Source: Tissierellales bacterium (lineage in GTDB: Bacteria > Bacillota > Clostridia > Tissierellales > JASKZW01). Taken from it: a stretch of DNA of 5,224 nucleotides. The notes under the pieces are model-generated. The model did not search any database and was not told the DNA's origin. It saw nothing but the letters and a program-made list of their open reading frames with translations. Positions 1-5,224 of the stretch are shown here, in pieces. How positions within the stretch are numbered: the first letter of the stretch is position 1; each line of letters starts with the position of its first letter. The DNA lies in assembly GCA_030152145.1 (NCBI GenBank), contig JASLIL010000094.1:1-5224 (forward strand), given 5' to 3'. Position numbers and translations under genes: made by a program.

Positions 1-523
1 GGATGGAGAACTTATAAGATATGAAAAAAGTAAAATATTCCTAACAGATAGGAAGGGAAGAATTTTAGAAATTGATGAAATTAATTCTGATCTAGCAGAA
101 TATAAATATGAAGAATTTATATTTCCTATAGTAAAAGAAAGAGAAGTATATGAAGTTTATTCTAATGGATATATATCCCATGGAGTAAGTGGACACTGGG
201 AAGTTGAAGCTGATTTGGCAAAGGATAGTAAAAATATGAAGACCATAAATAGGGATGTGGATCTTGGAAACTACAAGCTCCAAGAAATTTCTATAACGCC
301 ATTAGGATTAAAGCTAGTAGGTAGCTACAAGGAAAGTGATTTTAGGGGAGATTTCAAGATAGACCTAGTCACCAAAGAGGGGTTAGTTAAATTAGAAAAT
401 GCAGGAGGAACCTTAGACAGTGAAAACTCTAGCTTTGAATTAGATTATGAGAATGACAAAGTTATTTCAGTAGAGGAAGTAGAGGGTCTTATTATAGATG
501 GCTTTAAAATAGAATTAAAATAA
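1..523 (+). CDS. C-terminal part of a DUF4179/DUF5643-like (anti-sigma-type) protein, 5' truncated by window edge
   Basis: The reading frame beginning at base 2 is open without interruption to the TAA at 521-523, giving 173 visible residues. An internal TTG at 215 is not the likely start, because the frame stays open with the same coding character to the left edge. The visible protein is polar and beta-rich, with no transmembrane segment, Cys or catalytic motif. The pattern G-H-W-E-V-E, then T-I-N-R-D-V-D-L, then K-L-Q-E-I-S-I-T-P-L-G-L-K-L resembles the C-terminal extracytoplasmic region of Firmicutes DUF4179/DUF5643 proteins. Those usually have an N-terminal cytoplasmic segment and one membrane helix, and sit beside an ECF sigma factor gene. 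Here that N-terminal part, and any sigma-factor partner, would lie upstream of the window. The family call is recognition from memory of the motif pattern and is only moderately sure; a surface or lipoprotein beta-domain protein is the alternative. The gene is closed by a terminator 9 nt after its stop and is not obviously related to the operon downstream. Confidence 0.6.
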   Translation, partial: DGELIRYEKSKIFLTDRKGRILEIDEINSDLAEYKYEEFIFPIVKEREVYEVYSNGYISHGVSGHWEVEADLAKDSKNMKTINRDVDLGNYKLQEISITPLGLKLVGSYKESDFRGDFKIDLVTKEGLVKLENAGGTLDSENSSFELDYENDKVISVEEVEGLIIDGFKIELK

Positions 524-532
524 TCAGAAGCG

Positions 533-567
533 ACTAGGCCAGGATAAAATTCTTGGCCTAGTTTTTT
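533..567 (+). terminator. Rho-independent terminator after the first gene
   Basis: A 12-bp stem forms between 533-544 and 551-562 (core ACTAGGCCA with TGGCCTAGT, one G-U pair at 542/553) around a 6-nt loop. It is followed by a run of T at 562-567. The stem starts 9 nt after the stop codon at 523. It should separate the first gene from the restriction operon. There is no A-run on the left arm, so it is probably not bidirectional. Confidence 0.92.
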
Positions 568-609
568 GGGTAAATAAGGAGGGAGGAAATCTCTAGTATT
601 AATAAAAAC

Positions 610-629
610 AGTTATAGTAAAATATAACT
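610..629. repeat. Dyad repeat copy A upstream of the -35 box (candidate operator)
   Basis: This is a perfect inverted repeat with 7-bp arms (AGTTATA at 610-616, TATAACT at 623-629) around GTAAAA. It lies immediately upstream of the TTGACA -35 element. Copy B at 651-669 matches 610-628 at 17 of 19 positions. An 18-20 bp dyad of this type is the usual size of a site for a dimeric transcription factor, but I do not recognise the sequence as a known operator. Confidence 0.6.
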
Positions 630-630
630 C

Positions 631-659
631 TTGACAAAAGAGGAAGTCAAAGCTATAGT
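631..659 (+). promoter_or_regulatory. Sigma-A type promoter for the hsdR-hsdS-hsdM operon
   Basis: A consensus -35 TTGACA (631-636) and a -10 TATAGT (654-659, five of six consensus bases) are separated by exactly 17 nt. Transcription should start near 666-667, leaving a leader of about 75 nt before the hsdR ATG at 742. No other terminator or promoter of this quality is seen between here and the right edge, so this is probably the main promoter of the whole restriction operon. The -35 lies between two copies of a dyad repeat, and the -10 is inside the second copy. Confidence 0.8.
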
Positions 660-669
660 AAGATATAAC
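651..669. repeat. Dyad repeat copy B overlapping the -10 box and start site (candidate operator)
   Basis: This copy is AGCTATA-GTAAGA-TATAAC. It matches copy A (610-628) at 17 of 19 positions, and the arms GCTATA/TATAAC pair at 5 of 6. It begins 41 bp after copy A, close to four helical turns, so both would face the same side of the DNA. It contains the -10 TATAGT and runs over the predicted start site, so a protein bound here would block RNA polymerase. Part of its similarity could come simply from being a -10 region. Confidence 0.55.
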
Positions 670-678
670 AGGAAGAAG

Positions 679-741
679 TTTAGGATTTATTCCTTAAGTA
701 GTTTGATTTAGAGTAGTTGAAAAAATTTTAAGGAAGAAAGG
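679..741 (+). promoter_or_regulatory. hsdR leader with masked Shine-Dalgarno; possible two-state hairpin
   Basis: The ribosome binding site of hsdR, AAGGAA (730-735), ends 6 nt before the ATG at 742. The segment TTAAGGAA (728-735) is the exact reverse complement of TTCCTTAA (690-697). A G-U pair (698/727) can extend the stem to 9 bp across a 29-nt loop, which would hide the ribosome binding site. The same TTCCTTAA can instead fold back on the closer upstream TTTAGGA (679-685) through AGGA/TCCT, a 5-nt loop and a short bulged extension, which would leave the ribosome binding site free. The complementarity is visible in the sequence; a regulatory role is inference. The stem is A/T-rich and its loop is long, so stability may be modest. 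Confidence 0.45.
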
Positions 742-3510
742 ATGAGGGGTTTGGCATATGAATCAGAAGCAGTTCTTGAAAAAAATCTAATAGAACATTT
801 AGGAAATAATGGCTATGAAAAAGTTGATATAAGAAGCGAAGAAGATTTAGAAGATAATTTTAGAAAGCAAATAAATAAATTTAATGCAGATAAATTAAAG
901 GGCAGCCCTCTAACAGATAAAGAATTTCAGGTACTTATGAATAGGATAGAAGGTAAGAGTATATTTGAATCTTCAAAGATCCTAAGAGATAAAATAGAGA
1001 TTGAAAGAGAAGATGGCAGTAGATTGTTTTTAGAATTGATGAACACAAATATGTGGTGTAAAAACCTGTATCAGGTAACAAATCAAATAACCGTAAGAGG
1101 AAAGTATGAAAATAGATACGATGTAACCCTACTAATAAATGGGCTTCCACTAGTTCAGGTAGAATTAAAAAGAAGGGGCCTAGATATGAAGGAGGCCTTC
1201 AATCAAATAACTAGGTATAAGATTCATTCCTATACTGGGCTTTTTAGGTATATACAGATTTTTGTAGTATCAAATGGAGTGGATACAAAGTATTTTTCAA
1301 ATTCTGATGGGGAATTAAACTATAAGTACAGTTTCTTTTGGACAGATAAGGAAAATGAGAGAATAAGTAACCTAAAGGACTTTGCCAGTGTGTTTTTAGA
1401 AAAATGTCATATATCAAAGATGATTGCAAGGTATATGGTTCTTAAAAAAACTGACAAGCAAATTCTAGTCCTAAGACCCTACCAAGTCCATGCAGTAGAA
1501 GAAATAGTTAAAAGGGCCAAGGAAACTGGAAACAATGGCTACATCTGGCATACAACAGGATCAGGTAAAACTCTAACATCATTTAAAGCCAGTCAAATAC
1601 TGGCAGCAGAAGAGGGAATAGACAAGGTTTTTTTCCTAGTAGACAGGCAAGACTTAGACCATCAAACAGAAAAAGAATTTAATGAGTTTCAACCAGGCTC
1701 TGTAGACAGAACAGACAGCACAGATCACTTAATAAGTCAGATAGAAGATATAATGAGCCCTATAATAGTAACAACTATTCAAAAAATGAGCAATGCAGTA
1801 AAGAATCCTAGATATGAAAAAATAATGACACCCTATAGAGATAAAAAGGTAATTTTTATAATAGATGAGTGTCACAGATCTCAATTTGGGAAAATGCACA
1901 ATGAAATAAAGGAACACTTCCGAAATAGCCAGTACTTTGGTTTTACTGGAACCCCAAGATTTCAGGAAAACAAATCTCAGGACGATAGGACAACAGCAGA
2001 CTTATTTGATAAATGTCTTCACTACTATTTAATAAAGGACGCCATACATGATGGAAATGTTTTGGGCTTTTCCATTACCTACATCAACACCCTAGATGCA
2101 GATTTAAATAAAATAGCAGCAGAAAAAGTCCAGGCCATAGATACAGCAGAAGTTTGGCAGGATCCAAGAAGAATAGATCTAGTAGCTAGACACATAGTAG
2201 ACTACCACGACCAAAGATCCAGAAGCAAGGGCTACAACGCTATCTTTGCAACAGATAGTATAGAATCCTTGGTCCTCTACTACGATAAATTTAAGAAACT
2301 AGACCATAGCTTGAAAATAGCCAGCATATTTACCTATCAAGCCAATCCAGACCTTTCAGGAGGCAAGGAACATGGCAGAGACAGTATGGAAAGGATGATA
2401 GAAGACTACAATAAGACCTTTAAGACAAACTTTTCAACAGATAAATATGACTCCTACAGAGCTGACGTAGACAAGAAAGTAAGGGAAAGTAAGATAGATA
2501 TACTCCTAGTTGTAAATATGTTTTTAACAGGATTTGACTCAAGAAAACTAAATACACTCTATATAGACAAGAACCTAAAGCACCACAATCTTATTCAAGC
2601 CTACTCAAGAACAAATAGGTTGGACTCAGAGAAAAAGCCCTACGGTAATATAATTTGCTTTAGAAATCTAAAGGAAGCCACAGATGAGGCCCTAAAACTA
2701 TTTTCAAAAACTGACAATGTAGATGATCTTTTAGCCAAGTCCTATGATGAATATCTGGAGCTTTTCAAAAATCAAGTAGCAGTCCTAACAGGTATAGCAG
2801 CAAATCCAGAAGACGTAGACAAGCTTAAAAGTGAGGAAAAGCAGAGGGAGTTTATACTAGTCTTTAGAGATCTAACTAAGACCCTTATAAGGCTGGAGAA
2901 CTTTGAGGAATTTGAATTTACAGAAGAGGAGGTAGGCCTAGCAGACCAGACCTACCAAGACTATAGAAGTAAATATCTTCTTATAAAGGAGAACCACGAC
3001 AGGAATAAGACGGAAAAGGTTTCAATCTTAGACGATATAGACTTTGCACTGGAAATCATGCACAGGGACAAGATAAATGTTGACTATATAATGAACCTAA
3101 TAAAGAAGATAGACCTAGAAGATGAGGACAAGAAAAAAGAAGACATAGCCTATATTGTAGGAGAACTAGAAAGAGCAGACAATAAGGAGCTTAGAAATAA
3201 GGTTGAACTAATCAAGGAATTTTTAGATAAGGTAGTACCTAAGCTTAAGAAAGATGACTCTATAGAAGATGAGTTTATAAGCTTTGAAAAGGAAAGAAAA
3301 GACAGAAAAATAGGAGATTTTGCCATAGGTAACAGACTAGCTAAGGAACAGGTAGAAGACCTTGTACAGGAATATGAGTTTAGTGGAATAATAGACAGGG
3401 AAGGGGTCAGTGATACTTTAACCAAGGCCCAATATTCATTTTTAGAAAATGTTAAGAAATCGGAAGAAGTGGAAATCTTCATAAGAGAAGTAGCAGAGGA
3501 ATACAGATAG
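742..3510 (+). CDS. hsdR: Type I restriction enzyme R subunit (HsdR), nuclease and ATP-dependent DNA translocase
   Basis: HsdR is the motor and nuclease subunit of a type I restriction complex (R2M2S1 in classical members). It uses ATP to pull in unmethylated DNA and cuts at a distance. The 922-residue product starts with the typical S-E-A-x-L-E-x-x-L-I-E-x-L segment. The PD-(D/E)xK nuclease core is D127, E141 and K143 (V-E-L-K), followed by the Q-x-x-x-Y motif at Q155/Y159. SF2 helicase motifs follow in order: Walker A TTGSGKT (271-277), FLVDRQDL (298-305), DECH (375-378), FTGTPR (401-406), IFATDS (501-506), VNMFLTGFD (591-599) and QAYSRTNR (619-626). The charged helical C-terminus (about 690-922) matches the part that docks on the methyltransferase. 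No key residue is missing, so it should be active. It is at the short end for the family (EcoR124I HsdR is about 1040 aa). The ATG at 742 is preceded by AAGGAA at 730-735, and the N-terminus fits homologues. It is the first gene of the operon, and hsdS begins 10 nt after its stop. Confidence 0.97.
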   Translation: MRGLAYESEAVLEKNLIEHLGNNGYEKVDIRSEEDLEDNFRKQINKFNADKLKGSPLTDKEFQVLMNRIEGKSIFESSKILRDKIEIEREDGSRLFLELMNTNMWCKNLYQVTNQITVRGKYENRYDVTLLINGLPLVQVELKRRGLDMKEAFNQITRYKIHSYTGLFRYIQIFVVSNGVDTKYFSNSDGELNYKYSFFWTDKENERISNLKDFASVFLEKCHISKMIARYMVLKKTDKQILVLRPYQVHAVEEIVKRAKETGNNGYIWHTTGSGKTLTSFKASQILAAEEGIDKVFFLVDRQDLDHQTEKEFNEFQPGSVDRTDSTDHLISQIEDIMSPIIVTTIQKMSNAVKNPRYEKIMTPYRDKKVIFIIDECHRSQFGKMHNEIKEHFRNSQYFGFTGTPRFQENKSQDDRTTADLFDKCLHYYLIKDAIHDGNVLGFSITYINTLDADLNKIAAEKVQAIDTAEVWQDPRRIDLVARHIVDYHDQRSRSKGYNAIFATDSIESLVLYYDKFKKLDHSLKIASIFTYQANPDLSGGKEHGRDSMERMIEDYNKTFKTNFSTDKYDSYRADVDKKVRESKIDILLVVNMFLTGFDSRKLNTLYIDKNLKHHNLIQAYSRTNRLDSEKKPYGNIICFRNLKEATDEALKLFSKTDNVDDLLAKSYDEYLELFKNQVAVLTGIAANPEDVDKLKSEEKQREFILVFRDLTKTLIRLENFEEFEFTEEEVGLADQTYQDYRSKYLLIKENHDRNKTEKVSILDDIDFALEIMHRDKINVDYIMNLIKKIDLEDEDKKKEDIAYIVGELERADNKELRNKVELIKEFLDKVVPKLKKDDSIEDEFISFEKERKDRKIGDFAIGNRLAKEQVEDLVQEYEFSGIIDREGVSDTLTKAQYSFLENVKKSEEVEIFIREVAEEYR

Positions 3511-3516
3511 GGGTGG
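3510..3516 (+). promoter_or_regulatory. Ribosome binding site fixing the GTG start of hsdS
   Basis: GGGGTGG lies 4 nt before the GTG at 3521 and begins on the last base of the hsdR stop codon. It is a weaker match to the anti-Shine-Dalgarno than the site of hsdM, and with the GTG start it suggests modest S translation, possibly coupled to hsdR termination. No in-frame ATG lies between the hsdR stop and this GTG. Confidence 0.6.
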
Positions 3517-3520
3517 AAAA

Positions 3521-4069
3521 GTGAAGCTAGAAGATATAGCAGATATAGTTCAGGGTATCCCTTTAAGCAGGATAAAAACAGAAGGCTCTATGGAACTAGA
3601 AGAAAGGAAGGTATATTCCTTTGAATCAGAAAGTAAGGTTTTACTAGCCAAAGACAGAGGAAGCCAGAAGATTCCCTTGGTCGAGGAAAATATGATACTT
3701 TTCAATATAGTCTCATATAATGCCAAGAAGGCCAGAAAAGAAGATTTGGGGAAGGTAGTAGCATCTAACTATGTGTTAATAAAGCTTAAGGATGCTAGAG
3801 TAAATCCAGACTATTTGGCCTGGTATATGGACCAATCTGAAGGATTTAAGAGGGAGCTAAATAAGCTTAGGCAGGGATCAACTGTTTTAAGTATTCCCAT
3901 AAATGAAATTAGGAAGATAAAGCTAAATTTACCTAGTATAGATATCCAGGACAAAATAGGAAAAATCAACAAGTTGAAGGAAAGAAGGAAGGACTTGTTT
4001 TTAGAAAGAGAAGAGCTGATAGAGAAGGCTATGATTAGCATAAATGAGGAGGAAGTAGACAATGGTTAA
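3521..4069 (+). CDS. hsdS: Half-size type I specificity subunit (HsdS) with one target recognition domain
   Basis: HsdS recognises the DNA target and holds the methyltransferase and R subunits together. This product has 182 residues, about half of a usual HsdS (about 400 aa with two target recognition domains, TRDs). It opens with the typical TRD start K-L-E-D-I-A-D-I-V-Q-G-I-P-L-S-R (2-17). It continues through V-V-A-S-N-Y-V-L-I-K-L (79-89), N-P-D-Y-L-A-W-Y-M (95-103) and the TRD-closing G-S-T-V-L-S-I-P...I-K-L-N-L-P (119-138). It ends in a charged helix (about 140-172) matching the conserved spacer that forms the coiled coil in full-length S. It is therefore one complete TRD plus one spacer, not a random fragment, and both ends look natural. 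Half-S proteins can pair to make a working specificity module, as in M.AhdI (M2S2). The target sequence cannot be read from the protein. The start is GTG with GGGGTGG 4 nt upstream. The 3' end overlaps hsdM by 8 nt. Family assignment is confident; function as a homodimer is inference. Confidence 0.9.
   Translation: MKLEDIADIVQGIPLSRIKTEGSMELEERKVYSFESESKVLLAKDRGSQKIPLVEENMILFNIVSYNAKKARKEDLGKVVASNYVLIKLKDARVNPDYLAWYMDQSEGFKRELNKLRQGSTVLSIPINEIRKIKLNLPSIDIQDKIGKINKLKERRKDLFLEREELIEKAMISINEEEVDNG
4046..4052 (+). promoter_or_regulatory. Strong Shine-Dalgarno of hsdM inside the hsdS 3' end
   Basis: GAGGAGG at 4046-4052 lies 9 nt before the ATG at 4062, embedded in hsdS codons for E-E-E. It decides the hsdM start, which lies 8 nt before the end of hsdS, so the two genes are probably translationally coupled. 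It is the best ribosome binding site in the operon, consistent with M being needed in at least twofold excess over S and with methylation keeping ahead of restriction (the latter is inference). Confidence 0.8.
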
Positions 4070-5224
4070 GGAAAAACAACAGCAACAGGAACTTTATAAA
4101 AAACTATGGGATATGGCAAATGAGCTTAGGGGGAATATAAGTGCCAATGAGTTTAAGGACTATATATTGGGAATAATATTCTATAGATATCTTTCAGAAA
4201 AGGTAGAGGCCAGAGCAAATGCCATGCTTCAAAATGATGGCATAAACTACAAGCAGGCATGGGAAGTAGAAGCTATGAGAAAGCCCTTGAGAGATCAATT
4301 AATAGAACAAAGAGGCTATACAGTAAACCCAGAATACCTTTTCTCCACTATGATAGAAGAAATAGAGAGGGGGAAGGGCGGAAAGTTTGATACAGAATAC
4401 CTAATGGAGGCTATAAACTCCATAGTAGACTCTACTATGGGCCAGGAATCACAAAAGAGCTTTGAAAACCTCTTTGATGATATGGATTTATCCTCTACTA
4501 GACTGGGAAAAACAGTAGAAACAAGATCAAAGCTTATGGCTAGAATCCTAGTTTTGGTAAATGAAATATCATTTAATCAAGATGACTCTGAAATAGACAT
4601 ACTAGGAGATGCCTACGAATATTTAATAGGAAAGTTTGCAGCCAATGCAGGTCAGAAGGCAGGGGAATTCTACACACCTCAAGAAGTCAGTCAGGTTCTG
4701 GCAAAAATAGTAACTATGGACAAGGAAGAACTTCAGTCTGTATATGACCCAGCCTGTGGATCAGGATCCCTCCTATTAAAGGTAAACAAGGAGGCCAAGG
4801 TAGGAAAAATCTATGGTCAGGAACTAATATCCACAACCTACAACCTGGCAAGGATGAATATGCTCCTTCATGAAGTTCACTACTCAAGATTTGACATCCA
4901 AAATGCTGACACAGTAGAAGAACCACAGCATATGGGCATGGAATTTGAAGCAGTAGTAGCCAACCCACCCTATTCATCTAAGTGGTCCAGTGACAGTAAA
5001 TTTGAGCAAGACGAAAGATTTTCAGGCTATGGAAAACTAGCCCCAAAATCCCGCGCCGACTATGTATTTGTCCAACATATGATCCACCATCTAAAGGACA
5101 ACGGAACCATGGCAGTAGTCCTACCCCATGGAGTTCTCTTTAGGGGAGGAGCAGAAGAAGACATAAGAAAGCACCTTATAAGGGACAGAAACTACCTAGA
5201 CGCAGTAATAGGACTACCAGAAAA
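4062..5224 (+). CDS. hsdM: Type I DNA methyltransferase M subunit (HsdM), 3' truncated by window edge
   Basis: HsdM transfers a methyl group from S-adenosylmethionine to the N6 of adenine in the target set by HsdS, protecting host DNA. The frame from ATG 4062 stays open to the last base, giving 387 residues. Related HsdM proteins are about 500-530 aa, so roughly a quarter is missing to the right. The N-terminal helical domain that contacts S and DNA is present (L-W-D-M-A-N-E-L-R-G at 15-24, then Y-I-L-G-I-I-F-Y-R-Y-L-S at 34-45). Next come G-E-F-Y-T-P-Q-E-V (201-209), the SAM-binding motif I DPACGSGS (229-236), the acidic G-Q-E-L (252-255) and the catalytic motif IV NPPY (301-304). These features match the EcoR124I-like N6-adenine class. 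The start is set by GAGGAGG 9 nt upstream and overlaps the hsdS stop by 8 nt. The N-terminus has four consecutive Gln (6-9). A local GC-rich patch near 5049-5060 contains a CGC arginine codon, rare in this operon, within the K-S-R-A-D segment. Confidence 0.97.
   Translation, partial: MVKEKQQQQELYKKLWDMANELRGNISANEFKDYILGIIFYRYLSEKVEARANAMLQNDGINYKQAWEVEAMRKPLRDQLIEQRGYTVNPEYLFSTMIEEIERGKGGKFDTEYLMEAINSIVDSTMGQESQKSFENLFDDMDLSSTRLGKTVETRSKLMARILVLVNEISFNQDDSEIDILGDAYEYLIGKFAANAGQKAGEFYTPQEVSQVLAKIVTMDKEELQSVYDPACGSGSLLLKVNKEAKVGKIYGQELISTTYNLARMNMLLHEVHYSRFDIQNADTVEEPQHMGMEFEAVVANPPYSSKWSSDSKFEQDERFSGYGKLAPKSRADYVFVQHMIHHLKDNGTMAVVLPHGVLFRGGAEEDIRKHLIRDRNYLDAVIGLPE

Noticed and set aside
92..283. 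63-codon reverse-strand open frame, Ile/Phe-rich
   Set aside because: It is antisense to the open frame of the first gene, with no supporting start signal. Its hydrophobicity comes from the AT-rich complement.
577..586. AGGAGGGAGG, a very strong ribosome-binding-like sequence
   Set aside because: No ATG, GTG or TTG follows at a usable distance, and an in-frame TAG or other stop comes quickly. It is not assigned to any gene.
631..650. TTGAC...GTCAA inverted repeat as a separate operator or hairpin
   Set aside because: The arms are only 5 bp with a 10-nt spacer, and the left arm is the -35 box itself, so chance is a sufficient explanation.
631..711. 26-codon TTG-started open frame upstream of hsdR
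   Set aside because: There is no Shine-Dalgarno before the TTG, and that TTG is part of the -35 box of a strong promoter, so a transcript from that promoter would not contain it. It is kept only as a possible coding relic.
3150..3482. 110-codon reverse-strand open frame, Ser/Leu-rich
   Set aside because: It is antisense to the Lys/Glu-rich C-terminus of hsdR. Ser/Leu/Phe runs are the expected mirror of AGA/GAA/AAG codons, so it is a shadow.
3521..4069. Phase-variable (invertible) hsdS locus
   Set aside because: I saw no long inverted repeats, silent TRD cassettes, simple-sequence tracts or recombinase gene within the window. Such elements could only be outside it.
4077..4088. CAACAG repeated twice at the start of hsdM (Gln run), as a slippage tract
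   Set aside because: Two copies of a 6-base unit in phase with the codons are too few for phase variation, and a change of one unit would keep the frame.
4714..4977. 87-codon reverse-strand open frame with a hydrophobic start
   Set aside because: It lies entirely antisense to the catalytic core of hsdM (SAM motif and NPPY), has no ribosome binding site that I can see, and its composition is what antisense to this conserved gene would give.

Overview
The window is AT-rich (roughly one third G+C by eye). It uses AGA/AGG for almost all arginines and has strong purine-rich Shine-Dalgarno sites, TTG/GTG as well as ATG starts, and a consensus sigma-A type promoter. This points to a low-GC Gram-positive bacterium. 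An anaerobic Clostridia/Tissierellia lineage (for example Peptoniphilaceae) would fit, but that placement is inference from style, not from a marker gene. All real genes are on the + strand.

Layout. Bases 1-523 are the 3' end of a gene whose start lies upstream. Its C-terminal beta-rich region resembles the extracytoplasmic part of DUF4179/DUF5643 anti-sigma-like proteins. A strong intrinsic terminator (533-567) closes that unit. A 174-base intergenic region (568-741) follows. It holds an excellent promoter (TTGACA-17-TATAGT, 631-659), a pair of near-identical 19-bp dyad repeats spaced 41 bp apart (610-628 and 651-669), and a leader in which the Shine-Dalgarno of the next gene can pair perfectly with an upstream 8-base complement.

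From 742 to the right edge lies a type I restriction-modification operon in the order hsdR (742-3510, 922 aa), hsdS (3521-4069, 182 aa), hsdM (4062-5224, cut off by the window edge). HsdR carries the nuclease core (D127, E141-x-K143, Q155xxxY159) and all main SF2 translocase motifs, and looks intact. HsdM carries the N-terminal helical domain, the SAM motif DPACGSGS and the adenine-methylation motif NPPY. HsdS is only half the usual size, with one target-recognition domain plus one helical spacer. The specificity module would therefore have to be assembled from two half-subunits, or complemented by another S gene outside the window.

The genes are tightly packed: a 10-nt gap R to S and an 8-nt overlap S to M. 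They are probably one transcript from the 631-659 promoter. The most notable observations are the half-size S gene placed between R and M, and the regulatory architecture upstream of hsdR. I see no mobile element, CRISPR array, RNA gene or clearly new system in the window.
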